Shown here in pieces: positions 1-12,165 of a stretch of 64,000 nt of DNA; within the stretch, counting starts at the first letter, position 1, and every line of letters begins with the position of its first letter. Made by a program: the position numbers and the translations under genes. This DNA comes from Liolophura sinensis (Eukaryota > Mollusca > Polyplacophora > Chitonida > Chitonidae). The notes under the pieces were generated by a model. It saw nothing but the letters and a program-made list of their open reading frames with translations, was not told where the DNA came from and searched no databases. The stretch lies in the NCBI RefSeq assembly GCF_032854445.1, contig NC_088301.1:49409116-49473115 (forward strand), written 5' to 3'.

Positions 1-3000
1 CTCTTTTCTTTGGTTTGCTGCTTTTGTCTCCCTTAGCACACTTTTTGTGCATTAATACTCACAACCCATGTTGACTTTCCCCAAAGAAAAGAATCGTTAA
101 TCATGTCCAAATATGTCATTAAGCTGTAACATCATGAGCTGGGGCATGTTTCACAAAGTGATTTCAGGCTATAGCCTAAAATTGTACCGTAATCCAAATT
201 AACCTCTTAAATATATGTTATGCACTAAAAGGAAAAAAATTTGATCACTGATGCTGTGCTATGGCAGTACAGTTTCAGCCAAATTTGAGTAATACAAATG
301 TATTTTGTTTAGTAAAAAAGTGTAAAGTTTTGGACTTAGGCCCAATATGGCTTTGTGAAACAATGTTACTGAATTATACCTATATCAGTTCTTTTATTAA
401 TGCCCCCATTACATGCACCAATGTTTATTATTATTTTACTGAAGTTATGTAGAAGTGAACAGCTCAGATGTGGCCATTAAGAGCCATTCCTGTGAAAGTG
501 CATTTTTTTTTTTTTTGCTACTGTCATAGAAATTGCATTCCATGTAAGACGGTCTACATTGTTTTCTGTGTGCTTCCCATAATCCATGACATCACGATCT
601 AATAGTGATATCATTGATTGTTTATCTGTAACAAAAGCAAAGCAGACCAGTAAATATCAGTATTCAGAAATTAGAATGTGAGTTCAAAAGAGTCTACATT
701 AGTGTTCACTTACAATCTTCTTGACAAACAAAATTTTAGTCATGATGTATAGTCATTTGAATATCGGACCAGGGAGACATTCAGTTTTCTAAATGCAGTT
801 TTCAGGATGCAGTTGAATGTATTTCAAAGGTATTAAATGTAATCTGTTTAGTCCTTGTTATCATTAATTGAGTGGGATATCACAACTACTATTTCCACCA
901 GGTATATTCTAAAGTGAACCTTAACCTGTTTAACTTCAAATATCAAGATGCACTTTTTTAATTGTCTGCTTTGCCTTTTTTTTAGATTTGTATTGACAAA
1001 AAAAAAACGGTTTGTAGGGGCCTTGAAATTGAAAGTAATTTTTCCAAGCCTTAAAAAGCATAGAAAATCATGGTTCTTTGTGGTTCAGCCTTGAAATTGA
1101 GGCGTAGTTTGCCACACATACATGGGAGACTACAGAGCCAACCTGAGTTTATACTGTTGTGGATTCATGTAGTATGCAAACTGTCTCTCAGAGAAATTTG
1201 GTTTTCCAGCATCTTTGAAATTGCTGGGTGAATGTTCAACTAATAAAATCCATTCACATTGGTAAAAGAAGCTCGTGTAACTGTACAGTATCGATATTTA
1301 TTCCAAATAGCCTGAGAAATATGAATGTTGGGTCTGAAAAAGCATGGAAATTTGAAATCATTATTGTGTACGACCCCTGTGGAAGTCGAGGTTTGACATA
1401 TATATCCTAGCAGTTTTATTATATATATAAAAAGTAAAGTTAATATTGGGATAAACTATGTGACCCTACTTTTTTCTAGGTTGACTCCATTAATTGATCC
1501 CATAAAATTGAGGTTAAGACTTCCTGTTACCAGCTCAGATTTCAGTGATGAACCCTTTACTACCTGGTACAGTATTGAAACGTGATCAGGTAAACGTACT
1601 GAAAGGGTTAGATGGTTGATTACAGCGAAGTAATGGTTTTTCTGTCAAGACACCTAGACAATTACTGGAATCATGTTGATTCAATAGCTTTTAGTCACTG
1701 CTGATATAGGAACCTGTGGAGTTTGTCATTTGAAAATTGTTGATTTACACATTTATTATTCAACAAATTATTCTTCAGCGTAATGGAATGCCATAGATTT
1801 TACTTTAGTCTTTGTCATTTGAGTGGAGTTATGCTGTGCCATAACATATTGGTGTCATTAGTACACCCGTATTTGCCATGGAAGACATCTTCATCCGACT
1901 TCCTAAGCTTTACACCATCGCACTTGCGAAACACAATAAACATTGCCTTTATCTGACACCAGAGCACCCCATGTTCATATTTCTTTTTTTTTTCTTGTAT
2001 GTGTATTTAAGTCCCGTTGTAGTGTGCTTGTCTCGCATGGTATTTTCACTGAAGCGGCATTGTAAGATAGTACCTATGGTTAGTTAGCTCTTTCATGGTT
2101 ACGCACATATTTTGATTTAACATGGTTGTGCTAATATTTAATACATTCATTTTGTCAACTTGCAGGACTTAACCAACTTTCATGTAATTTGTTTTGATTA
2201 ATGCTTTAGATAAGCAAATATAAAAAAATACCAAAAAAAAAAAAAAAGTAATTGCTTTGTAATATACATGTAAACCAATTGTGATTAGAACATCAAAGTA
2301 TTACCCAAGTTTATGAAGTGGAAGAAGGGCTGCACGAAGGTGGTTTATTTTTGTGGTATAGTATGTAGATTTGACCTGGTTTGCAGGAGGCCAGAGATGA
2401 GGTTTTTCCATGTAGCCTGGATTTACCATCCTGCTCAGCCTGTATCTATGTGCTGAAGTAAATTTCTAATAAAATATTTTGTGCTAAAAACAAAGCGTTT
2501 TTTATTCTTTTGATCACTTTTCTTTTGCTTTATTAGTTTTCATTGATACATTGTTAATAATTTGACAGAAAAAAATATAGATGATGCTTCTGTCAATACA
2601 ACTCAACAGGAATATGACTGGTATTACCTGTGAATATTCTAGTAGTTATTTGGCTGGCTGGTGTCAAAACAGCTGATTCCATCTATGCGGCATGCAAAGT
2701 AAGCATGGACATAGGAATAAAGGGCATCTGTCCATCTTCTACTGGTTCTGCTTTTTGGTTCGCCTGGTGTACCTTATGTGCATACCCTGAGCATTGGTGT
2801 GTCCTACATTACCAATGAAAAGTTGGGAAAACGTCGGCACATATTCACAGAATGCATTTTGTGGAATAAAAGGTTCTTCCCGGAAGCAATCGTCCTTTCA
2901 CCTGTGAGTTGAAAACCTGAATTGCAGTTTTCAAAAGTCTGACTGCAGAAAGTCAAGAGGTTTGTCAGGTGCCTGGCCACAGGTGATAATTTACTTCGGG

Positions 3001-3250
3001 CAATCCAAATTCCTTCACCCATCAACCTTGAAAAAATATGAAAGAGCAACTTTCAGTGCAATTTATGCACATTTTTAACATTTTAGAGAGAAAACTACAC
3101 TGACTGAGTAGGTCAATTCCAGGGCTTCCCAAGAAGGATAATTTTAGTGGTCTACGCAGAATATTTCCTCCAGAATATGCTTGAAAAGGTTGAAGAATTA
3201 CAGTAGAGTGTTCAGACCTTATATCATAGTTTTCATAATGATACATAAAT
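1..3250. other. No confident gene; possible 3' UTR of an upstream plus-strand gene
   Basis: AT-rich sequence with many short homopolymers and no open frame above about 80 codons that looks like protein. A canonical AATAAA lies at 2468-2473 on the plus strand, followed by GT-rich sequence and a T-run, as at a transcript 3' end. The stretch could therefore be the long 3' UTR of a gene to the left of the window. This is inference; nothing coding is seen. Confidence 0.3.
2468..2473 (+). promoter_or_regulatory. Candidate polyadenylation signal AATAAA
   Basis: AATAAA on the plus strand, followed about 20 bases later by a T-rich run. It would serve a transcript entering from the left. AATAAA is frequent in AT-rich DNA, so support is weak. 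Confidence 0.3.
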
Positions 3251-3256
3251 TCACTC

Positions 3257-3472
3257 TCTGGGGTTCCGTTGGTCAGTTGGTTAGCATGCTGGGGCAGAAC
3301 AACGACCCAGAAACATCTCACCATTGCAGTTGAGAGTTCAGTCCAGCTCAAGCTGGCTTCCTCTACAGTCATACATGAGAGGGTTTGCTAGCAACCTCCA
3401 AACGGTCATGGGTTTATTCCCTCCCAACACAATGCTGGCTGCCAACGCACAAATGAAATATTCTTGTTATCT
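3257..3472 (+). repeat. tRNA-derived SINE, diverged
   Basis: Member of the main SINE family of this window. A tRNA-like head (GTTGGTCAGTTGGTTAGCAT as box A region) is followed by the conserved body (CAGCTCAAGCTGGCTTCCTC) and a tail ending near AAATGAAATATTCTTG. Well diverged, so old. Confidence 0.75.
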
Positions 3473-4319
3473 GACGAACAGTTGGATGTACATTACTTCT
3501 TGTATGACAATACCCTGTAATTAAAGTTGATCTAGGGCTAAAAAAATAAGCAGCTCATCTTGTCCTTTATGCATTGATTTAACTGGTGCATTTAGTACCC
3601 AGAGTAGATTTTCAAATAACACAGTTGTTCATTAATAAATATTCTGAACTCCTTTAATCTGGTACTTGGATCACTTGATGGATCAAACTCACATCACTTA
3701 AAAGCAGAAGCTGAAAATGGCTAGGCAAGTAAAACAAGGACATATTCTTCTATTTGAAGGTAATATTTTTTTTTAAATATAAACTATAGAGAAATTCTGG
3801 AATAAACAATAACTCAGAACTTTAATGTACTTTAATGTACCATAGACTATGCAAATAACACACGGTCCTTATGAGATAAGGCACTTAAGCCATAATGAAT
3901 TGAGAGGTCAGTGAACTCGATTCAGATTGTCAGAAGGGTAAACAAATCTTAACCCATTTTTGAATAGAATCACTGTGCTTCCATTTCTCTACCAATAAAT
4001 CACACATACAATTCACCTTTGTCAGATGTATAGTAAATATTACGTAATATTTACATCAAAACAAGTTGTGTTTGCTCAAATCGATCACATAATCACACAG
4101 ATAACAATTTTCAAGCTATCGACCTATGGCTAAACATTTAAAGTTGGCGCATACTTCTGTCTCTAATAATAAGATATTTAAAAGCTTCACTGCCCACAGT
4201 CTACTTTGTAGTAATGACTCACACTAAATGAATGTGCACAAATTTATCTCAGGACATGTACTCTGGTGTCTTTCTTGGCATATTAATAAAAAAAAAAATC
4301 ACATGGTGCCTTTTGTTTG
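3473..4319. other. Spacer downstream of CHCHD4
   Basis: AT-rich and non-coding. Two adjacent minus-strand ATTAAA words (plus-strand TTTAAT near 3822-3836) could end the CHCHD4 transcript, about 0.5 kb beyond its stop codon. Nothing else is recognised. Confidence 0.3.
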
Positions 4320-7300
4320 TCATGACTTTGACACATCCACTGTGGACTGTTTTGATTGTTCAGACTCTATCATATTGTCTCTTTCAGTCTCTGTTGTCTC
4401 TGAGGCATCTGCTTCCTGTTTTTCTGCAATGTTTTCATCCTCCTCCTCGTCCTTGGAGGGATACACATCAGGGTAGGAGCTCATACAGTCTTGCATTTGC
4501 TTAAACTGCTCATAACAATCTGACCCCTTAGGATCAGCCTCACTGTAATGAAAACAGGAAAATGCCTCCCGGAAAGGCACGCCACAGGGTCCACTTGCCA
4601 TCCCTCCCAAACACGGGCACTCCCAGTTAATGTCCCCATTTGGTAAAATCAAACCTGCAAAATACAATAGTGTTTTCATTCATTCGTAGCTCTGTGTTTG
4701 TTCTCATGCTGGCAGACCTTCCCACGTACATCTGTAGAGGAAGCCTGTGGATAGTCATGAGTTTCCCTCAGGCCCTACTTGGCTTCCTCCCCTAGTGCTA
4801 ACCCTAATGCTGTCTGCCATCGTACAAGTGAAATATTCTTAAGTACGGTGTAAAATTCCAATCTAATAAATTGCAGCATGTGTTTGTCGAGTCTGGAATT
4901 CACAATGACCATTCATCATCACTTGAGGTATGACCACTGGCCATTTAGCTGGAAACAACATATACTGTGCCTCTACGACCACTGAACTGTATTTGACCCA
5001 GTTTAATTTAAATCTTTAATGACAAAGGCCTTATATATTAGTCTGTTTATTCATCGGTTTGGTTGTCTGGTCATCTTTAGGATCTTGTCTAGTTTTGCAA
5101 GGGGAAAATAGATGTTTCTTGCATTTTCAAACTTTACTTCTAACTCAATCAAGGCACCTGGAAAATCTCCTGACCCAAGGCAATACCCGAGCCAGTGAGA
5201 GCTAAATTCAAGTAAATTACCTCAACGGTCAATGATTAGAGCAATGCTTTAGCCAAATAAAAAGTGTTTCAGAGCTTCAAATGTGAATGCACAAAATCTA
5301 AGACTATAAACCACACAGGAGTTACAGATTAAAAACCATTATTATTACTAAAAGAAAAAACTGAATAAGTGTACTGTAATTCTTCAACCTTTTTGCATGT
5401 TTACAAGGTGTTTTTTATTCTCATATTCTGAAGGTATTATTCTGTGTAGACTGATGATATTATACTTCTTGTGAAGCCCTGAAATTGGTCAAACTAACCA
5501 TTGTAGTTTTGTCTCCAAAATCAAGTCCAAAATGTGCACAAAAAGTTGTTCTTTCATATGCGAAAAAGTTGAGGAATTAGGGCACTCCAGCCCCCAGGGT
5601 AATGACTCTGCTGTAGACTGAAGTTGGACTTCGTCAAAACTTGTGGTAACATTCCTGAATGTTACTTTTCAATGTAACATGTAGGAATATTTTTCAATGT
5701 AATTTTAGTACAGTAAAATGTTTTGATTTTTAAGTTTGACCTATACTTAAGACACAACTGTGACCCTGAAGCCAGAGCAAGATATATTCATTAAATTCAA
5801 GAAAATATTCACTTCAGACTAAGGTAAGAAATGGAAAAGCTCGTATTACAAACAAAACTTATACCTGGTTCCTCATCCTCATCAGGACTTAGACTGATCA
5901 AAGCCTTGCTCGGAGTATCATGATCTTCTTTTGTCACAAATATAATCTGATCTTTTCCTGAAGAAAAAAAGGTAAACATATCATATCACTTATCTTGATG
6001 TGTAATTATCTGATATTGTGTAATATCTTACACAATAATTTTTAGCTGCAATTTGCAGGGATATAAGTTAGGCATTCTCTCTGTTGAATGGTCAATCTAA
6101 TTTTTGGTATCTTATCTTTTAATATGTAATCTGGGTGCAAGATAACACGAAAAATTATAAATGTCCAACATTAACGAACGGACTCACAGACATGAGTGTT
6201 GCAAATGAATGAATATCTGTGGCAAGGTAACATAGAAGTCGTGAGTGGCAGGAGAGGATCAAGTTTTAGTGTATTTGCTGTTTAGATTAAATTATGATTA
6301 TTACTACTTTACAAAATGAAACAATATTTTTCTCAGCCAATGTTTCAACAGTGACAGTGAAAGCCCAGAATTCATATTACGTTTCGTCAGCATACTAGTA
6401 TTATAGCAGGGATATTAAACAACACAAGGATAAGAACTATAAAACTAAGTGTATGGATATAAAGAAAATCAAAACACCTATGTTAAAAAAAAAGTGTTTC
6501 CATTTTGAGGCAAATTTTATACTTTTTAATAGATCCTCATTTTTACGCATATTTTACATTATTCATTTCATTGGTGTTTAATGCTATGCTCAAATATGTT
6601 TCCTTTGTACCATGGCAGTCAGTTTAATGGGTGGAGAAAAGCCCTTGGCTTATCTATCAAGGCTTTCCAGATCAACATATCACCATATTCCAAGCACATC
6701 ACAAACCTTCGTCGCAGATGAACCAGTGCGAAACAGAACATTGCTTGTGAATTCACTGGTGAGGTGGTAATCAGCTGTGACAATGAAAAACACATAGCCA
6801 ACTGACATTGGCAGTGAAGGTATTGCAAACAAATGAAAACATTATACATAAATTTAGATACCACCAAGACTAGACCCCAAATCCAAGCATATATATGTCA
6901 CAAAGTGTTCACTATACTGCAGCAAACATTCTAATTTCAGATTCACAGGCACTTGTAACCAATAACGACATTATAATAATATCCTACAATATATGGTGCC
7001 ATATGTTCTTCAGAAAGCACAGGACAGATACATGCCTAACCCTGCACCTGTGACAGCCTGCTAAGCTAGCGTTACCAAAGTATTGGGTGGCTATGTTATC
7101 ATTATAACTGTGGTCTGTTTCAACCAAAATATTAGTATAAAGGCCTCAACTTAATCAAAATGAATCTGGTAATGTCAGAAAAACATGTAAAATTTAATGG
7201 AGAGTAAATATCGTTTCCAAGATAACAAGAGCTCATTAACATTCTGATTGGTCGAAAGATGGACTCCCCTGTTCATCACATCACTTCAAATTGTTTGGAA

Positions 7301-9307
7301 CATGTATGCTTATATGAATGGGGGCTTGAGCATTTTAACAAACAAATCAAATTATCAACCACATAACAATTTTCGTAACAATGTTTGTGGGTATTTGCAG
7401 TCAAATGCTGGAGATACATGCTGGACAAAGAAATATGAACACCATTTGAAGACCCAGTCAAATAAAACCAGTAGTTTTTAATTAAACAATTTTAAGGGCT
7501 AGGGTAGTGGTACCATATAGTGCAGTACCTCATTTTACTTTAATTAGTAGCATATTATAACTAGGAGATGTTCGGGGATATCATTCTGTCATATCAGAAC
7601 TTATAAGAATGAATGAATGAATGATTATGGCTTAACGCCACATCGGCAATATTTCAGCCATATCGTGGCGAGAGAACTTATAAGAAGGCAACCACATACA
7701 ACATTACCCTCGTCTGACAGTCCTCTCCCTAGTGTTGCCAGGCTGCCTGTTTATACTGCAAGGAAAATTTCACTCACTCTTACAACTCACACACATCCTT
7801 ATATCTGGTATTTTCTCATTATCATCCAAAGTCTAGACATGTCAAAGCCTGCAATGGTAAACAGACTTTTAACAGTAATCCAACTGTTTAGACTTTCAGG
7901 GAATCGAACAAGTCAAACCAACATCTGCTATGTTCTGAATTCAAACCTCTGCCCAGTTCCTGCAAAGTATACGTATAAATGCTGGGTGTCTGAAAATTTC
8001 TTCCATCAGGACTTTTCTTTGGGAATTTATTTTATAGTTAGCTTGTTTTTACTTTCACATATAAGAGCACTCTAGTCATTGGATATTCATAGTCATAATT
8101 ACTGGCAGAGGCCTGCAACCTATCCTCCAGAAAGATCTCAAAAATCTATTTATTTGACTGGTGTTTCACGGTGTACTCAAGAATATTTCACTTATACAAC
8201 AGTGGCCAGCATTTTGATTGGGGGAAACCGGGAAGAGCCCACGGTAACCCACAAAACATCCATAGGTTGCTGGCAGGCCTTCCAACTTATGGCTGGAGAG
8301 GAAGCCAGCATGAACTGGGTCACTGCGCTGTGTTGGAACCCAAATGGCCTTGGCCATGAACAAACCTGGCGGGTGAATAGGGACAAAATTTTCCCAAATT
8401 CATGACAGAGATCAGGTTTTAAGTATGGCAACTATTTATGGTCCACTGGTCAGCCATCAGTGATGCAAGGTATTGTTTAAGAAATTTTTATTTCACAGGA
8501 GGGGCTCAGTAGTCAACAACCTTGTTGTTATCATTGAAAACATACCTCTTCTATGACCAATGAACATTTGTACCCATTTGCCAAAGTATACTTTATCACG
8601 AAAACAGGTGTTTCTATATAAAGTTTTGGGCTGATAGATTCGCATGGTCTGCCCTGGAAGGAGTAGTCATATTCGATTTTGTTACATTTTGTCAACAGTT
8701 TTCCACACAGCCAGCATGTACCTTGCCTAAGGTTCGAGCATTCAAAATAAGAGACGTCAGTTTTTTTCTCGATTCAAAATTGTCAATGGCTGCATTATTG
8801 TGAGAAGTGGGTTTGCTGGTGCAAATCCCGACATCTTTTTCAACTGAGAATAACTTGTGGATTACAAAATTTGGATGAACTGAAGTTGTAAATGTTAGTG
8901 AAATTTTCCTGCTGGGCAACATACAACAACCAGACGGTTATATGCACCTGTTTAGTACCTGAGTAGCACGATCTGGTGGCCTCATATAACACACATTGCA
9001 TCATTCCACATCACTAGCCTAGTGGGGAATTTATTTCACATCTTATTGAATTTCCTCCTATCTAAATGCATAATCAGTTTCATACAGCCATTACACACAT
9101 ATAATCTACATAATGCAGTATCTTATGTAGTACGTGATGCCATCTGAGTTGTGACAACTGACCATGCACGTTGTTGTTGAAACCACAAGCAATCTTTGGG
9201 ACTGAAAATAGGAAAGGGAAGCCACAACTGTATCACACGCACAATCGGTTAAATCAGGGACATTATTACGAGTAGTCACCATTACCTTCCGATCTACAGT
9301 ATGACAT
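4320..9307 (-). CDS. CHCHD4: CHCHD4 / MIA40, mitochondrial intermembrane-space import oxidoreductase
   Basis: Three exons on the minus strand: 9307-9286, 5957-5865 and 4654-4320, joined by GT-AG introns that are both phase 1. They encode 149 residues ending in TGA, against about 142 in human CHCHD4. The start MSYCRSEG and the exon 2 block (IIFVTKEDH, residues 12-20) match the family. The redox-active CPC motif is at residues 51-53, followed by the substrate-binding CHCH core with twin CX9C pairs (Cys62/Cys72 and Cys85/Cys95), then an acidic low-complexity C-terminus. Known role: oxidises incoming CX3C and CX9C proteins in the intermembrane space and is recycled by the sulfhydryl oxidase GFER/ALR. 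All key cysteines are present and no break is seen. The first coding exon is only 22 bases and was assigned from the conserved N-terminus and matching phase. Confidence 0.93.
4701..4870 (+). repeat. SINE fragment in CHCHD4 intron 2
   Basis: 5'-truncated member of the main SINE family, antisense to CHCHD4. Recognised from CATGCTGGCAGACCTTCCCA, GTTTCCCTCAGGCCC and the tail AAGTGAAATATTCTTAAGTA. Confidence 0.75.
4871..5864. other. CHCHD4 intron 2, remainder
   Basis: AT-rich intronic DNA. I see no other repeat, exon or structured element in it. Confidence 0.5.
7596..7686 (-). mobile_element. 63-bp 5'-truncated retroposed tail with 14-bp target-site duplication
   Basis: AGAACTTATAAGAA occurs at 7596-7609 and again at 7673-7686, flanking a 63-bp insert (7610-7672). 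Read on the minus strand the insert ends in ATTCATTCATTCA, a microsatellite tail, after a conserved word (GCCGATGTGGCGTTAAGCC). This is what an extremely 5'-truncated LINE-mobilised SINE or LINE 3' end looks like. A second copy lies at 39266-39347. Confidence 0.8.
8148..8345 (-). repeat. SINE, main family, minus orientation
   Basis: Reverse-complement copy: the tail end (ACTCAAGAATATTTCACTTA) comes first, then the body (AGGTTGCTGGCAGGCCTTCC, GAGGAAGCCAGCATGAACTG). The tRNA-like head is eroded. Confidence 0.8.
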
Positions 9308-9460
9308 GTTCAAAAGAGAGTTCAGTGTTGCTACAGTGCAGAGACGCCCGTATAACAAGACATTCAGTTCACTACTGCAAACCACATGGGGCATTCTTCC
9401 GGTATGCCCCACGCATGCTTTTAAACTTATAGTATCACCTCCGCGACCTACGCCATTCAT
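9308..9460 (-). other. In-frame open 5' extension of CHCHD4
   Basis: Upstream of the conserved MSYC start the frame stays open for at least 65 codons and contains an ATG at 9460-9458. Starting there would add 51 residues (MNGVGRGGDTISLK and onward) with few acidic residues and several Arg/Lys. Animal CHCHD4 normally lacks such an extension, whereas fungal Mia40 has a presequence and membrane anchor. It is most likely 5' UTR, but an extended isoform cannot be excluded. Confidence 0.25.
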
Positions 9461-9665
9461 GTTTACTGGATAAATCTCTACCAGTCGGTTTCTACATAGC
9501 ACGCTATCACAGAGACAGGCTGGAAGTTAATAAAGAAATTTTGAATGGAAAACTGAAAATAAACGGTTTATTCATTAACTGTCTACATTTTCCTCAATAT
9601 ATATATACAGGGCCCATGTGAGGCATGAGTTCACGGGATTTCCGAGTGGGGATTGTCACGCAAAT

Positions 9666-9707
9666 ACCGGAAGAGGTGTCAGGGAATTCCCTTTTTAGCG
9701 CATGCGT
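9666..9707. promoter_or_regulatory. Cluster of ETS, kappaB-like and NRF1-like motifs upstream of CHCHD4
   Basis: Within 42 bases: ACCGGAAGAG (ETS/GABP type, 9666-9675), the palindrome GGGAATTCCC (fits the NF-kappaB consensus, 9682-9691), and GCGCATGCGT (NRF1 type, 9698-9707). They lie about 360-400 bases upstream of the CHCHD4 start codon. NRF1 and GABP are classic regulators of nuclear genes for mitochondria, which suits MIA40. The assignment is by motif only. Confidence 0.5.
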
Positions 9708-9849
9708 AGTAACTGGACCGCTACTGTGCAGTGAATTTGGGCTTTGTATTGTGGCATTTGATTGGTTGAATTGCGCCCTGCCATGCTTTGTTTGTAAGAT
9801 ACGATCTGATTGAGTGCAACAATTTGCGGTCAATCCATACTGCTCGAAG

Positions 9850-10440
9850 ATGACAGTGCCTTGACATACGTTGTGTTGCTATCAACGAAAGTGTTACTTC
9901 AATAAAATACGCGAATTGTTACAGGAAAAGGGGTTTTACTTTTTAAAACAACTTAAAAATAAAGATTTTACCCAAATTTTTTAATTATCATATAATTATC
10001 ATCTGGACTGCGTTGTATACTATGGCAAATAGAGCTTATTCAGAACAAGTGTTTACATATATTACTTCATGCATTGTTCATACCATTATATGTTAACATC
10101 AATTTATGTGCATCTTTCTTTTCAGTTTAGTCAGTATGAAAAGGTCAGCATAGCTGTGTTCCTATGGTTCCTCTGTCAGCTTATGTATGCGGTTTGGAGG
10201 AGGCAAGGGAACAAAAAACTCGAGCAACGGTGAAGGGATTGAATCCCTTCCTGATTCACAATCACAATGAATGGAAAAATGATCCATTTTCTTCGCCAGA
10301 GCTGGACAGCGTTTTGTGTATCTCATCGAAACCTTTGGCATCTTTAGCACATCAGCAATGAAATATTATAGAAGTCTTGAAGGGTACAGGTAATGAAGTC
10401 TGGCACATACATTACTTCTATGATCATTTACTCAAGATTC
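9850..10440. other. Spacer between CHCHD4 promoter and SINE
   Basis: AT-rich sequence with no recognised gene or repeat. Short overlapping open frames at 10160-10360 on both strands resemble nothing known. Confidence 0.4.
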
Positions 10441-10442
10441 AT

Positions 10443-10640
10443 TGGGGGGCCTCTGTGGTCGAGTTGGTTTGCACACCAGTGCGGCGCAATGACCCAGGAC
10501 CTCCAACCGTACGTGGGAAGATCTGCCAGCAACCTGTAGATGATCTTGGATTTTCCCCGGCTCTGCCTAGTTTCCTCCAACCATAATGCTGGTCGCCATT
10601 ACAAGTAAAACATCAATCAATCAAATTAATCAATCTTGGT
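10443..10640 (+). repeat. SINE, main family, internally deleted
   Basis: Head GGCCTCTGTGGTCGAGTTGG and GCGCAATGACCCAGGA are followed directly by the later body (CCGTACGTGGGAAGATCTGC), so the middle is missing. The tail carries AATCAATCAAATTAATC. Confidence 0.8.
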
Positions 10641-10734
10641 TTCATTTTAGTCCTATTTTTTTTTATATGTTTATACATATTTGTTAATTTGAATTTTTTT
10701 TTTTTAAATTTCCGACTTGGAGAATCTGCTTGAA

Positions 10735-12165
10735 ATAGCAGGACTGTTATTTAAAATACACTTGGGTGTAAGGTTTGGCGTGACAAGTAAATCTGTTACA
10801 AGTGAAGCATGTACATGGAACCAGGTCTTCAAGAAAAAAGTAAGTTTGGTGAGTTGTATGGGCACAGGTGTTCAAAAGCTGGCCTTAAACTTATATGTCC
10901 CTGTTGGAGAACCTATTTGTTATATAGTACTGTGAGACATGTAATGTCATTAGGTTTAATCTAACTGTTAATACACTTGTGAACTTGGCTTATGACAGGC
11001 AAAAACATTACTTCATACTGACAGGTTGTAGCAATTTAGAAGATAGGTATTTACTAGGAAAGGGTCATATTTCTCCAGTTTAATAATGGTTTCTTCTATT
11101 TGTCTTCAGGTGCAGTGTATTACAATTCTGGAGATTCAGTCAGTCATGAACACAAACAGAAAAATGATGATCAAGTCCATTACACATGTACCATTGTGAA
11201 GAGACCCTCTACCAAGTGTGGAAGTTCTATCATCACTTTATTCTGTTTGTCAAAATGCAGCCTCTTTTACATCCATATATTCTGTTCACCCAGATCAACA
11301 AAACAGCAGGAGCAAGCTACATGCTCATCAGAAGTCAACAAGTTTACCAGTTCTTCTAACAAGCTTTTATGATCAAAAGTATGGCACTTACTCTTAAGAT
11401 GAATGGATGTCTGCATGTGACACTATTTTTAAGGACACAAAATGTTCAGAGGATCAATCCGACCTCCTGTTTTGTAGAACAAAAGGGCAGAATATGTCAG
11501 AGTTATGGTTTAACCTTCAAACGAGAAGGATTACTGACACAAAGGCCCGTGACATTTGGACATTTCGAAATTCCACCTGCCGACATAACCTCATCATTAG
11601 GGTGATGGACTACAAGCATTATGATCTAAGCAACAGATGCTATAAGATTGCGACTTGACCAGGAGGTGAAGGCTCGTATTCTTTAGGCTGATCACCAAAG
11701 AGCATTGCATGAGAAATTTTCATGTGATATATCAGGATTCAAAATGCATTTTCTGGAACTACTGCAGATGGGACTCTCTAGTGTAATTGCTGTGGCAAAG
11801 GAAAACTTGAAATTAAATTTATGCCCATACAAGCAATGCAAAATGACAGTACTTCAAACTACACTCAGGTTTAATGGTAAATGTTTGTTTTTGACTGATC
11901 ATACTCTATGTTGTAATGACCATCCCCAAATCTGGTTCGTCTCTAAAAATTACTAGAGTGTGCAGAAATGAAATTTTATCAAATCAGTTAGTGAAAAATA
12001 CTCCCATTTTGTACAGAAACATGTTTTCCAAGAGTTGCTTACAAAAAGACTGCATCAAAAATTAAATGATGATAATCAACCTTCAGATGATGACATGTTG
12101 CGGTGCATATATCAAGAACCAGTGTGTGGTTTCGACATAAGTAATGCTACTTTTTAGTGCTGATT
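10735..12165 (+). pseudogene. Broken YqaJ-family nuclease gene of the transposon
   Basis: Recognisable pieces in order. At about 10795-10850: SEACTWNQVFKKKV, like the Cys/Trp block that follows SWIM-type zinc fingers in these proteins. At about 11290-11360: a degraded linker. At about 11490-11655: LWFNLQTRRITDTKARDIW and the nearby NLIIRVMDYKHYDLS, the start of the YqaJ domain. At about 11755: SGTTADGTL, corresponding to the family's G-(A/T)-x-DG site. At about 11795: LEIKF, the E-x-K catalytic motif. At about 12015-12140: a C-terminal stretch with QPSDDDMLRC. The pieces lie in different frames with several stops, so no product is made. YqaJ proteins are lambda-exonuclease-like recombinases. 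Confidence 0.7.

Larger units (their letters stand above)
5958..9285 (-). other. CHCHD4 intron 1 (3.3 kb)
   Basis: Intron between the 22-base first coding exon and exon 2, with donor GTAATG and acceptor TTCTTCAG on the minus strand. It holds a 63-bp retroposed tail with a 14-bp target duplication (7596-7686) and a minus-strand SINE (8148-8345). The rest is AT-rich and featureless. Confidence 0.75.

Noticed and set aside
4228-4504. Open frames of 82 and 90 codons on the plus strand
   Set aside because: They are antisense to the well-supported CHCHD4 exon 3 and resemble no protein.
7617-8405. Two consecutive plus-strand open frames of 152 and 108 codons
   Set aside because: They run through the retroposed tail and a SINE inside CHCHD4 intron 1; translation of repeats, not a gene.
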